Positions 49,266 through 58,652 of a DNA stretch of 64,000 nucleotides are shown piece by piece. Source of the stretch: Xenopus tropicalis (taxonomy: Eukaryota; Chordata; Amphibia; Anura; Pipidae). Location: positions 53,333,358 to 53,397,357 of the forward strand of contig NC_030683.2 of NCBI RefSeq assembly GCF_000004195.4, given 5' to 3'. The first letter of the stretch is position 1. Each line of letters starts with the position of its first letter. A program made the translations under genes and the position numbers. The notes beneath the pieces were generated by a model, which was not told the DNA's origin, did no database searches, and was given only the letters and a program-made list of their open reading frames with translations.

Positions 49266-49911
49266 TTAAAGGCCATGTAAACCCCACATACAAAAATGTA
49301 TTCATGGAATAGCCACTTTGAAATCTTTCAATACCTGCCACTCTGGCTGTCCAGAGGTTAATAAGTAAGGCAGCAGCATCCCCTTAATCATTTAGATTTC
49401 CTTCTCCTCCTGTAACCCACTCGGGCCCATCCCTCAGGAATTTGCTTTGACTTCTGGCTTGCCAGATATACTCAGTTGTTCTAAACTCAGATTACTAAAC
49501 ACAACCCCCAGTCTAGCAGCCAGTAAAGAGATGGCATTGCTGGTTCCCATAGAAACTCAGCTCTAGCTGTCTGCTTCAATTTTTTTCTACTAACCTCCTC
49601 TCCTGAGCTCAGCTCAAATAAAGCGGAACTTTTATCAGACAGTTCTGCCTGTGTGAGCCTGTATTCTTGATGAAACATATGCTGAATAAGGGTTTGTGTG
49701 TGCGTGTATGCTGTTTGCAGATTTAAATGTATCTGATTATGTATCAGAGGAAAAATGGCCACCCGGTGAAAGCTGCTATTTGCGTTAATAAAATGTGATG
49801 GTGCTAGCAAATGGAGGGGATATATGCACTACAAATAATGCCATTTGGGTGGGGGAGACATGCCCAACTGATATACATTGTAGGCAAATGTGGGCTTTAC
49901 ATGACCTTTAA
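49266..49911 (-). repeat. T2-type TTAA non-autonomous transposon, copy 2 (reverse)
   Basis: 646 bp, TTAAAGGCCATGTAAACCCC to GGGCTTTACATGACCTTTAA, with TTAA at each end. It is the reverse complement of copies 1 and 3 along its length, with small indels (for example ctcctctcctgagctcagct in the middle). Confidence 0.88.
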
Positions 49912-50317
49912 GTTTCACACTTAAGCTAACTCAAGATTCCTTGTCACTGTTGCAAAGGGAGGGCTAGAGAACCATTTCAAGTAAAGATCGGCACTATGCC
50001 CACCATGAGTGCCTGCTCACAACAGTTAGCCACTTATTTACTTAATGTAACAATGTAAGAATTGAAATAATTCAGAGATTTAGTCTGTGCAGACTCTCTC
50101 TTCCAGGTCCAGACTGGGTTTTTAAACTGGCCCTTGCATTTTAAGCACACAAGGCCCAAATAGCCTCATACAGGCTCAATAAATAGTGACTATGTCATCT
50201 GACAGCATTCACTCTTGCATTTGCAAGAAACAACAGATTGCCAGGGTCTGCTCTCTACTATGGCTGCTATGTATATCACATCATAACATTCTCAGAATTT
50301 AACTGAAGCAGCCTAAT
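49912..50317. other. Intronic stretch between T2 copy 2 and Tc1
   Basis: About 400 bp of non-coding sequence; no element recognised. Confidence 0.5.
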
Positions 50318-50319
50318 TA

Positions 50320-50529
50320 CAGTGGCTTGCAAAAGTATTCGGCCTTGAACTTTTCCACATTTTGTCACATTACAGCCACAAACATGAATCAATTTTATTG
50401 GAATTCCACGTGAAAGACCAATACAAAGTGGTGTACACGTGAGAAGTGGAACGAAAATCATACATGATTCCAAACATTTTTTACAAATAAATAACTGCAA
50501 AGTGGGGTGTGCGTAATTATTCAGCCCCC
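50320..50529 (+). repeat. Left inverted terminal repeat of Tc1 element
   Basis: Complementary to 51699-51909 with a 2-bp deletion near position 25 and a few substitutions. Ends gtgcgtaattattcagccccc. Would bind transposase at outer and inner sites by analogy with IR/DR elements. Confidence 0.9.
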
Positions 50530-50685
50530 TTTGGTCTGAGTGCAGTCAGTTGCCCATAGACATTGCCTGATGAGTGCTAATGACTAAATAGAGTGCACCT
50601 GTGTGTAATCTAATGTCAGCACAAATACAGCTGCTCTGTGACGGCCTCAGAGGTTGTCTAAGAGAATATTGGGAGCAACAACACC

Positions 50686-51694
50686 ATGAAGTCCAAAGAA
50701 CACACCAGACAGGTCAGGGATAAAGTTATTGAGAAATTTAAAGCAGGCTTAGGCTACAAAAAGATTTCCAAAGCCTTGAACATCCCACTGAGCACTGTTC
50801 AAGCGATCATTCAGAAATGGAAGGAGTATGGCACAACCAAGACAAGGCCGTCCACCTAAACTCACAGGCCAAACAAGGAGAGCACTGATCAGAAATGCAG
50901 CCAAGAGGCCCATGGTGACTCTGGACGAGCTGCAGAGATCTACAGCTCAGGTGGGGGAATCTGTCCATAGGACAACTATTAGTCGTGCACTGCACAAGGT
51001 TGGCCTTTATGGAAGAGTGGCAAGAAGAAAGCCATTGTTAACAGAAAACCATAAGAAGTCCCGTTTGCTGTGTACCCCACATGGCTTGTGGCAAACTGCA
51101 AACATGTGGAAGAAGGTGCTCTGGTCAGATGAGACCAAAATGGAACTTTTTGGCCAAAATGCAAAACGCTATGTGTGGCAGAAAACTAACACTGCACATC
51201 ACTCTGAACACACCATCCCCACTGTCAAATATGGTGGTGGCAGCATCATGCTCTGGGGGTGCTTCTCTTCAGCAGGGACAGGGAAGCTGGTCAGAGTTGA
51301 TGGGAAGATGGATGGAGCCAAATACAGGGCAATCTTGGAAGAAAACCTCTTGGAGTCTGCAAAAGACTTGAGACTGGGGTGGAGGTTCACTTTCCAGCAG
51401 GACAACGACCCTAAACATAAAGCCAGGGCAACAATGGAATGGTTTAAAACAAAACATATCCATGTGTTAGAATGGCCCAGTCAAAGTCCAGATCTAAATC
51501 CAATCGAGAATCTGTGGCAATATCTGAAAACTGCTGTTCACAAACGCTGTCCATCTAATCTGACTGAGCTGGAGCTGTTTTGCAAAGAAGAATGGGCAAG
51601 GATTTCAGTCTCTAGATGTACAAAGCTGGTAGAGACATACCCTAAAAGACTGGCAGCTGTAATTGCAGCAAAAGGTGGTTCTACAAAGTATTGA
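50686..51694 (+). pseudogene. Tc1 transposase, frameshifted, DD34E domain open
   Basis: The ATG at 50686 opens 57 codons (MKSKEHTRQVRDKVIEKF...) containing the N-terminal helix-turn-helix, ending at TAA 50857-50859. The rest continues one frame over from about 50828 to the TGA at 51692-51694, open for 288 codons. In that frame GRPPKLT and the second DNA-binding helices are followed by the catalytic triad: D101 in WSDETK, D192 in FQQDNDPKH and E227 in PDLNPIENLW, spaced exactly DD34E. The frameshift lies between about 50828 and 50850; the linker is shorter than in relatives, so a small deletion (about 11 bp) is likely. Residues 81-90 are altered by an in-place inversion. Enzyme role: cut-and-paste excision and TA insertion. 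As read, this copy cannot make a full transposase. Confidence 0.9.
51063..51103. other. 29-bp microinversion between 6-bp inverted repeats inside transposase
   Basis: GTTTGC (51063-51068) and GCAAAC (51098-51103) bracket 29 bp. On the minus strand this interval reads LQFATSHVGYTAN, which fits the family's sense-strand protein at this place, whereas the plus strand reads LCTPHGLWQT. The interval is thus flipped in place. Length and frame are unchanged. Confidence 0.85.
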
Positions 51695-51698
51695 CTCA

Positions 51699-51909
51699 GG
51701 GGGCTGAATAATTACGCACACCCCACTTTGAAGTTATTTATTTGTAAAAAATGTTTGGAATCATGTATGATTTTCGTTCCACTTCTCACGTGTACACCAC
51801 TTGTATTGGTCTTTCACGTGGAATTCCAATAAAATTGATTCATGTTTGTGGCTGTAATGTGACAAAATGTGAAAAAGTTCAAGGGGCCGAATACTTTTGC
51901 AAGCCACTG
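51699..51909 (-). repeat. Right inverted terminal repeat of Tc1 element
   Basis: Starts gggggctgaataattacgca and ends at the CCACTG terminus before TA. Begins five bases after the transposase stop codon. Confidence 0.9.
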
Positions 51910-52079
51910 TAACTATCTTAAAATGCAATGAAAAAGAACTGTGGCAACCAAATGAAAAACATAGTAGCTGAGGTGGTATCTGATGTTAACTAATTGCTCC
52001 TTACATCAATGAAATGGTCTTTTTAAATAAATATAAATTTAATGACTATACCATAATTACTCCATCTCCACACATTGCA

Positions 52080-52700
52080 ATGTAGCCAAAAATATCCGGA
52101 CCCCTGCCTTGCCAAAACGTTATCCCCAAACCTTAAGGGCAGTTTTATTTGTTGCTATAACGGTATTCATTCTTCTGTAGTTTGTTTCCATTCAGTCACA
52201 AGATCATTAGTAAAGTCAAGCAATGCTGCTGAGTGGTCAGGTCTAGATAGCAGCTGCTGTTTCAGTTCATTCCTCAGTTGTTCAGTTGTGTGTTCGCTAG
52301 TTGTGTTCTTCCACTCCCATCTCAGCTAGCCCTGTATGTATTTTGCTTTGTTCATTAGGGCATTATTGTGTATTGTCCTCCCCAAATTGTTGCAATGGAC
52401 TTGGTAAAGTACAGAACTGTCGCAAATATACACTGTAAAGTTTGCTTTTTCTGGCCCCACCAAACTTTACAGCATTAAATATTCAGGCAGGTAGAGTTAC
52501 TCTGACATCTGCCAAACCAAGACTCTTCCATTATGTTGCTCCTGAGTCTGATGGTGGTGCCCTTTACACCACTTCAGCAGACACTCTGCATTGTGCATGA
52601 TGATGCTAGACTTATATGAAGCTTCTAACCCATGAAAACCCAATAATCTTGTCCTGAGACAGTTTGAAGTGTGGCAGTGAGTCTCACTGCTGAGAATGTC
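52080..52700 (-). pseudogene. Degenerate antisense Tc1-like relic
   Basis: Starts gccaaaaatatccggacccc, the diverged outer end of a Tc1-like family distinct from that at 50320. The plus strand then shows antisense transposase sequence: ccattcagtcacaagatcattag, ccccaccaaactttacag (antisense of KFGGG), gacatctgccaaaccaagac and ctttacaccacttc. Coding is on the minus strand and destroyed by gaps. The other half, beyond the T-run at 52700-52718, is missing. Confidence 0.7.
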
Positions 52701-54849
52701 ATTTTTTTTTTTTTTTTTTGTATGTTTTTAAATAAATGTATTCATGTAACAGAAAATTACCTTATGAACTTGTGTTTAGAGGTGAGATCAGCATGGTGGA
52801 AAGACTGTATAACATCAATGAATCTGTGCTCTGAAAAAAAAAAAATGAAAAAAATCAAACAGCCATGTAAGATCAATTAATGGTTCAGCTACAAACAGGT
52901 AAGTCTCATTGCAAAAGAAAACTGCAATAAAGGAATCAGAATACATTTTCTCTCCTTCCCAGACCTTGCTTTTTCTCCCTGTAGAAGGAGGTGGGGAAGG
53001 GTGGGGTAAAGTGTGCAAGCACATTTATAATCCATCTCCTCCCTCTATGCTCTCCAAGATTTCCATGAATCACAGCACAAGGGATCATTATAACCGCAAA
53101 GCGCTGCATGCCAAACACGTTGAGACTAAGCAGCAAGAGCAATTCTTGCAGCACAGAGAGAACATAAGACAACTCTGCAGCCTTGTGTGTCTCTCACCAT
53201 AAAGAGCACAATGAGAGAAGGCAGGAGCCTTGGAGAAGAATGACTGTATTAACTGTATTAGATATTTACAATTTAATGTTTCCCTAAAGATTGATATAGT
53301 TTGTTTTTTTCAGCAGAAAAACAATGTTGCTTTTCATTCACCTCAGGCATGTTTTCTTTGAATATTTAACTTTACCTTTAATATGGAACTTGTTTCCCTG
53401 ACTGTGCAGTCTAGTAGAGGAAGCTCCCCAACTCTAGTAGGGGCAACAATTATTTTATGATAAGAGCCCTTTAATAAACTATAGTATATATATGTAACCT
53501 GTAGGTAAGAAAGGAGAAAAAAATAAGATATTTGATTAGATTTTCTTTACTTAACACCAAAACATTTATGCAGTGCTTTACTTTTTACGATTCACATAAG
53601 TTCCTGCTCCAGTGAAGCTTACAATCTACAGTCCTTACCATACTTTATTGGGAGTCAATTAACCTATATGTTTGTTTTTGGATTGAAGAAGGAGACTGAA
53701 GTACCTAGGGGAAAATTAACAAACTCTTTGCAGCTGTTGCCTACGTTAGATTGAATCTCTGAACCCCAACACTGCAAGGCAGATATACCAACCAAACAAG
53801 CAAAAAAACAACCTTGCGAACGACTTGAACAACAGAAGGTGTAGAGGAGCCACAGTTCCTACCCACTTTCTAATCTGCTCATGTATCATATACCTGCTGA
53901 GATGGTGCAACAGCAGATGAAGTATTCTGCCAATCCCCAAAACTTCATATTACATGAATATTGGTCAGTACTAGAAGGCCAACATGCAGGCATAGATAAC
54001 TGTATTAAACTTAACCAGCCATTAGGGAGCTGAAGTACTGTAGCTTCCAAATTTGCAGATGACCTGTGCCAATGGGTGGCAAATTTAGAAGAATTGATAA
54101 ATCAATACCAAATAGCACAACACTTGCAAAGGAAGGGGGGGGGGCTTTCAGTTTACTCTATTTTTATAGCTGATGTTGAAAATAGATTAAACAATATATT
54201 GCTTCTTTAAAAAGGCAACAGAACATAGTCAAGTTAATCAATAATATAACTAGATATTACAGGGCCCCATAGCAAATTCAATTTAGGAGCCCTAAAACAC
54301 TAGTAGATAAGTCCATTCTACCAAAATATTTTGAAATTGGTCATTAAATAGGGCCTCACTGGGCCCCATACATTCCTTGGACCCCTAAAGGGTCTGTTTC
54401 TGCTTTTGCTCTTAGTACCTGCCCTGAAGGTAACAATTAACAAAAGTTGTTATTTTCTAATCAATGAAGAAGCTACATCTCTGGAACCAAGACCTTTGTC
54501 AAAATCAAGATACAGCAACCAAACAAAAAGATCAGAGTCAACCCAAAGAACCAAAAATTGGATTGCCACTAGTTATACCCTATGGCAGTGCTGTCAAACT
54601 GGCAGCCCCTGTCCTCCCACCTGTCAGCTGCTGGGATTGCTTAACTTTGTGTAAGCTTTAAATGGTATCAGAACTGAGATTAACTGGCCCCCTGCATGGT
54701 TCACACCTCCGGTTCAGGCTGTAAACCCCTGTATTGTTTAAACATGTAATCCCCGGAACTGTTCACACCTTTTAATGCCTCTGCCACCTCTGCTGACTTT
54801 TTTCGCTGGACAGGAGGAGGGCGATTACGCCACAGGGGCGGGGAAGAGG
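52701..54849. other. Intronic stretch
   Basis: 52900-53200 is mixed-composition and non-repetitive, with no clear splice-flanked exon. 53570-53790 is a decayed copy of the SINE-like repeat at 3440. 54590-54850 is GC-richer, possibly a dispersed repeat (gctgtcaaactggcagcccc). No gene recognised. Confidence 0.45.
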
Positions 54850-54940
54850 CAGGCTGTGATGTCACTGGGTGGGGAGGGGGTGGGGCAGTGATGTCACTGG
54901 GCAGGGAAAAGGTGAGGCCGTGATGTCACTGGGTGTGGTG
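54850..54940 (+). repeat. 32-bp tandem repeat, three units, with TGATGTCA
   Basis: GTGATGTCACTGGG starts at 54856, 54888 and 54920, exactly 32 bp apart, with similar GC-rich spacers (gggtgggg-like). Each unit contains TGATGTCA, one base from the CRE/ATF palindrome. Confidence 0.85.
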
Positions 54941-55529
54941 ACAGGTGGCTGTAGCTCCTAAAAATAAAGCAATTTTAACAAATCTAAAAGTATATTTTAC
55001 AGAATAATCTGGATTGTGAGACAAAAACAAAAAAGCAGAATAACAATGGATGTGATCAACTAAGACAAGTGTCTCTTTCCTAAAAGTATTCAGTTGTGCC
55101 TTGGGAAGCCAGTATCTACATCGTTCCTGTCTATTGAACAAAGGACTCTGGTCCTTTTCTGTCTTAGTTGCACTCAATACTTAACCAACCATTAAATTAA
55201 ATTCATACACTGCACACTATAACTTCAGCCAACAGACTGCTAACAATAGGCCTGTTTTTATTATGAATGAGCAATTTAAGACTATTAAGATTAAATAATA
55301 ATCTTTAATTTCAATAAGTTTTTTTTTTTTTTAATCAGGTTTAGTTACAGTAAGTATACAGGGGGGTATCATGGTTAGTACTGCTGCCTTGCAGCCCTGG
55401 ATTCCTAGGTTGGATAACGATTTCTCCGGGTACTCCAGTTTCCTCACCCACTAAAACATACAGACCAGTAACTGGTTCCCATAGGCAGATTTTCAATAAG
55501 GCTAAGACTACCCAAACCTGCTTGGCACC
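54941..55529. other. Intronic stretch
   Basis: A 15-base T-run at about 55319-55332, then a reverse-oriented SINE-like fragment (55360-55450: tactgctgccttgcagccctgg, gggtactccagtttcctcacc). Nothing else recognised. Confidence 0.5.
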
Positions 55530-56159
55530 TTAAAGGACATCCTACATTTGCTTACAATGTATATCAGTTGGGCACGCCTCCCCCATCCAAATGGTATCAT
55601 TTGTACTGCATATATCCCCTCCACTTGCCAGCACCATCACATTTTCTTAAACCAAATAGCAGCTTTCTCCCGGTGGCCATTTTATCTCTGATACATAATC
55701 AGATACATTTGAATCTGCAAACAGCATACACACACACAGACTCTTATTCAGCATACATTTAATCAAGAATAAAGGCTCACACAGGCACAACTGTCTCTGA
55801 TAAAAGTTCTGCTTTGTTTGATCTGAGCTCAGGAGAGTTGGTTGGGAGAAAAAAAACTAAAGCAGACAGCTAGAGCTGAGTTTCTATGGGAACCAGCAAT
55901 GCCATCTCTTTACTGGCTGCTAGACTGGGGGGGCGTGTTTCGTAATCTGAGTTTAGAACAACTGAGCATGCCCACAAGCCAACAGCCAAAGCAAATTCCT
56001 GAGGGAGGGGTTACAGGAGGAGAAGCAAATCTAATTGATTAAGGGGATGTTGCAGCCTTACTAATAACCTCTGGACAACCAGTGTGGCAGGTATTGAAAG
56101 ATTTCAAAGAGGCTGTTCACTGATTAAATTTTTGATTGTGGGGTTTACATGTCCTTTAA
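55530..56159 (+). repeat. T2-type TTAA non-autonomous transposon, copy 3
   Basis: 630 bp, TTAAAGGACATCCTACATTT to GGTTTACATGTCCTTTAA, TTAA at each end. Aligns with copies 1 and 2; the inner part of its left terminus has lost a few bases (gtaaagc). Confidence 0.88.
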
Positions 56160-56877
56160 AAAAGAAAACTCACTCCGTTTCTGCACTGCTCTGAATCTTT
56201 AACATCAGGGAAATCTTCTTGTATTCCTGCAAGGTTCTGTTGTAATCAGCTGTGCTCTGATTGGATCTTTCTTCTTATGGCTTCTCTAATCAGAGCACAG
56301 CTCTCTTGACAGATGGCAAAATTGACCAATCAAGGCACAGATGTAGGCAGGGCTGGGGAGATATTACAAACTGAAGGCACTGCGGAAATGAAGACTGATA
56401 AGAAGGATCTGCAGGCTGTATGTAAACTTTACCTAAGAACCTTACCAACACTGAATTTGTGCTGCAGGTTTCATCCCACTGCCACAGGTGTTCTAAAGGC
56501 TGAATCACTAGCTACAATTAAATAGTTTTTTTATCACCTAACTACCATAATATCCTTATCACCCTTGCTAATTGTGTTTTTATACATTTGGTGTAGTGTT
56601 GTTGTGTGCACTAACTTTTTTTTTCTTACTTTTGTCACGCTTTTGTTCAATTTTTAGTTAGTTACAGTGAAGCCCTCATGAGACTGCATAGCTGGGAAAC
56701 AAACCAAGGTTGTATTTCAGTGCCAGACTTATAGTGCGAGGGCATGCCCGAATATCTGACATCAGTACCCACCGATTCTCACTGCATATAATGTGCTAAT
56801 TTTGTAAATATAGACTGCATTTCACTGTGTATAATGTGCCTAGGATGTCAGTACTCACTGACTAACTCTCTATAAAA
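56160..56877. other. Stretch between T2 copy 3 and the LTR element
   Basis: Contains a 15-bp perfect inverted repeat, AGCTGTGCTCTGATT at 56248-56262 and its complement at 56288-56302, within a probable dispersed repeat. No gene recognised. Confidence 0.5.
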
Positions 56878-56881
56878 CTAA

Positions 56882-57779
56882 TGTAGGGACCCATAGGGTT
56901 AAGTGCCCTATGGTGTTATCCCCTACCTTTATGTTATCTGTGTTGTAATAGGGCAGAGCCCTCTACACTCAGATTACAGTATTAGGCTACCCCCTATAGG
57001 TTTAGCCCAGGTTGACCACTCCCCTTGTGCAGACTATATAGTGTCTGGCACAAGGAAGTGTCTTCCTCTTTGGCTGATGTTGTCCTGAGGCTTCATGTCA
57101 TCGAGCCTGAGGCAATTAGGCCCCAGTAAAGAGAACTGCTGATTTGTAAGTCGGGGACAGGGCCCCGTGAATGAGATAAAGCCAGCACAGTCAGTCATAT
57201 GTAATAGCACCCTCTAGGAGTGGTGAGCATAGATAGCTTATTTAGTAAGGGCAGCACTGGCCCCATCAAAGGAGACTGTAAGGGTTTAGTCTAACCCAGG
57301 CTTTGTATGCCTTGCTGTAGGGACCACAGTTAAGACGCAGGATTCAGGCAGTTCCTTACCCTGAACCATAGTTGGCTGGAGGGGATCCGTTCCAGTAAAG
57401 GGCATCCATTCCTGGCATACTGCTAATACTCTGCATAACCTCCAAGTGGGCTATACTGTTACCTGAGTGTCACATTTGCTGTGTTCTCTGTGACCAAGTT
57501 CTATACTGCTGTGACTGTGAGTATATACCCTGATGCACTATTCTATATGTGCCTTGTTCAATAAACCATTATTCAGTTAACTGCAAGAGCTCCTGGCGTC
57601 CAGTCACTCATTATATTGCACAACACAGTGTGGGTTGTAGTTCAGCAACACCATAAAGCCCCTGACATAGCTCCCATATAGCGGAGGCCCATTCCTGGGA
57701 AAGGGGGTTGCTGTAACACGTGCTCTAAGTGTCCAACTAGCCTGGTATAATACCCCTATTAAGCCAAACAAGTGTTACA
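56882..57779 (+). repeat. 5' LTR
   Basis: 898 bp, TG...CA ends. TATA-like motifs are CTATATAG at 57034-57041 and TATATA at 57522-57527; a polyadenylation signal AATAAA sits at 57560-57565. The second TATA box sits about 30 bp before a start site near 57552, giving a short R region. The first would give a long one. Differs from the 3' LTR only at 57141 (G here, A at 61029). Confidence 0.95.
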
Positions 57780-57780
57780 T

Positions 57781-57804
57781 TGGCGCCCAACGTAATTGTG
57801 GGGC
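57781..57804 (+). other. Primer binding site, tRNA-Lys type, split by 6 bp
   Basis: Starts one base after the 5' LTR. TGGCGCCCAACG (57781-57792) and TGGGGC (57799-57804) match the two parts of the 18-nt site complementary to the 3' end of tRNA-Lys(1,2), the primer of several retroviruses. Six extra bases (TAATTG) lie between. The 12 nt that pair with the extreme tRNA 3' end are intact, so priming may still work. Confidence 0.8.
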
Positions 57805-58652
57805 TGGAAAACACTGTGTGTAAATTGTGCTTCTAAATTCACTGACAGGCAAAAAGGCTAGCCTGCATTGAAAAATCTAAATTGTAATTGGCCGTGGGTT
57901 CGGTTCTTTTGGAGCTCTTAGACCGTTTCCCATTGGTTGCCCTGCGCTGTCAATCACCCTCTGCTGTTTTCGCGCACTTTCTGAGTGACGCGGGAGGCAT
58001 TTGGCGCGAAGGGGGAGTCTCGCGAGAAAGAATAGTCTAGACGCGAGATCTTTAAGGGCGGCTCCCAGACGCACGTCACCGCCGCCATTTTGTGGTGAGA
58101 CTTTCATGTGAGCGGACGTGTGCTGAGCAGCTCCGTATCTGAATCGTGTACAGTGACCCCAAGCGGCTGCAAAGGGATACCCTGTCACATCTCCACAGCT
58201 TACCAGCATTTGCGCGGCTGCGCATTCTGCAACAAGCGCTCCTCCACTTCATACACCGCGGCTGCGGGTAAGAATTTCTCCGGGGAGGAGGCCTGCTATA
58301 TACACCGCACCGCCAAGCCACATAGTGGGGCGGCTTAAACAGTGCGGCCGGCATTATACAAAATAAAATTTGTGCCAAACTATTGGGGATTTCACCTGCC
58401 TATCGCGGACGCGAGGGATAAGAAGGGTGCACCCCAGCCCTTGTTACCGGCATTTCTCAGCTCAGACCGCGGCTGCGGCTGAACTTAAAAGACTGCCAAT
58501 AACCACCGCGCCCAGCCAAGCCACATAGTGGGGCGGCTCTCTTTGGAGCGGGTGGTTGAAATTTTGCCAGTTGTTACCTGAGCCTGCGGCTGCGGCCAGG
58601 ATACACTACTGAACTTGTGCTTAAGCTGCTAACCCCACCGTCTATTCCCATC
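57805..58652 (+). promoter_or_regulatory. CpG-rich leader of the LTR element
   Basis: Much richer in CpG than anything nearby, from about 57890 on. Contains TCTCGCGAGA (58018-58027), a known vertebrate CpG-island promoter motif, and ccgccgccattttgtgg, which resembles a host 5'UTR. A 24-bp sequence beginning GCCAAGCCACATAGTGGGGC occurs at 58312-58335 and 58515-58538, each preceded by a gcggctgcgg run, so the leader includes an imperfect duplication of about 205 bp. It may hold packaging or translation signals. Confidence 0.7.

Larger units (their letters stand above)
50320..51909 (+). mobile_element. Tc1-like DNA transposon, nearly complete
   Basis: 1590 bp flanked by TA dinucleotides (50318-50319 and 51910-51911). 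Ends CAGTGGCTTGCAAAAGTATT and AATACTTTTGCAAGCCACTG are perfect outer inverted repeats. The inverted repeats extend about 210 bp (50320-50529 and 51699-51909), as in IR/DR-type Tc1 elements. The left repeat lacks two bases relative to the right (cggcctt against cggcccctt). The single gene inside is damaged by one frameshift and a microinversion (separate entries). Confidence 0.95.

Noticed and set aside
56903..57088. 61-codon frame repeated exactly at 60791-60976
   Set aside because: Begins with GTG and lies in the U3 part of the LTR; it is duplicated only because the LTRs are.
58617..58652. Twelve extra N-terminal codons on the LTR-element protein
   Set aside because: They start at GTG; the ATG at 58653 has a strong Kozak context and is the likely start.
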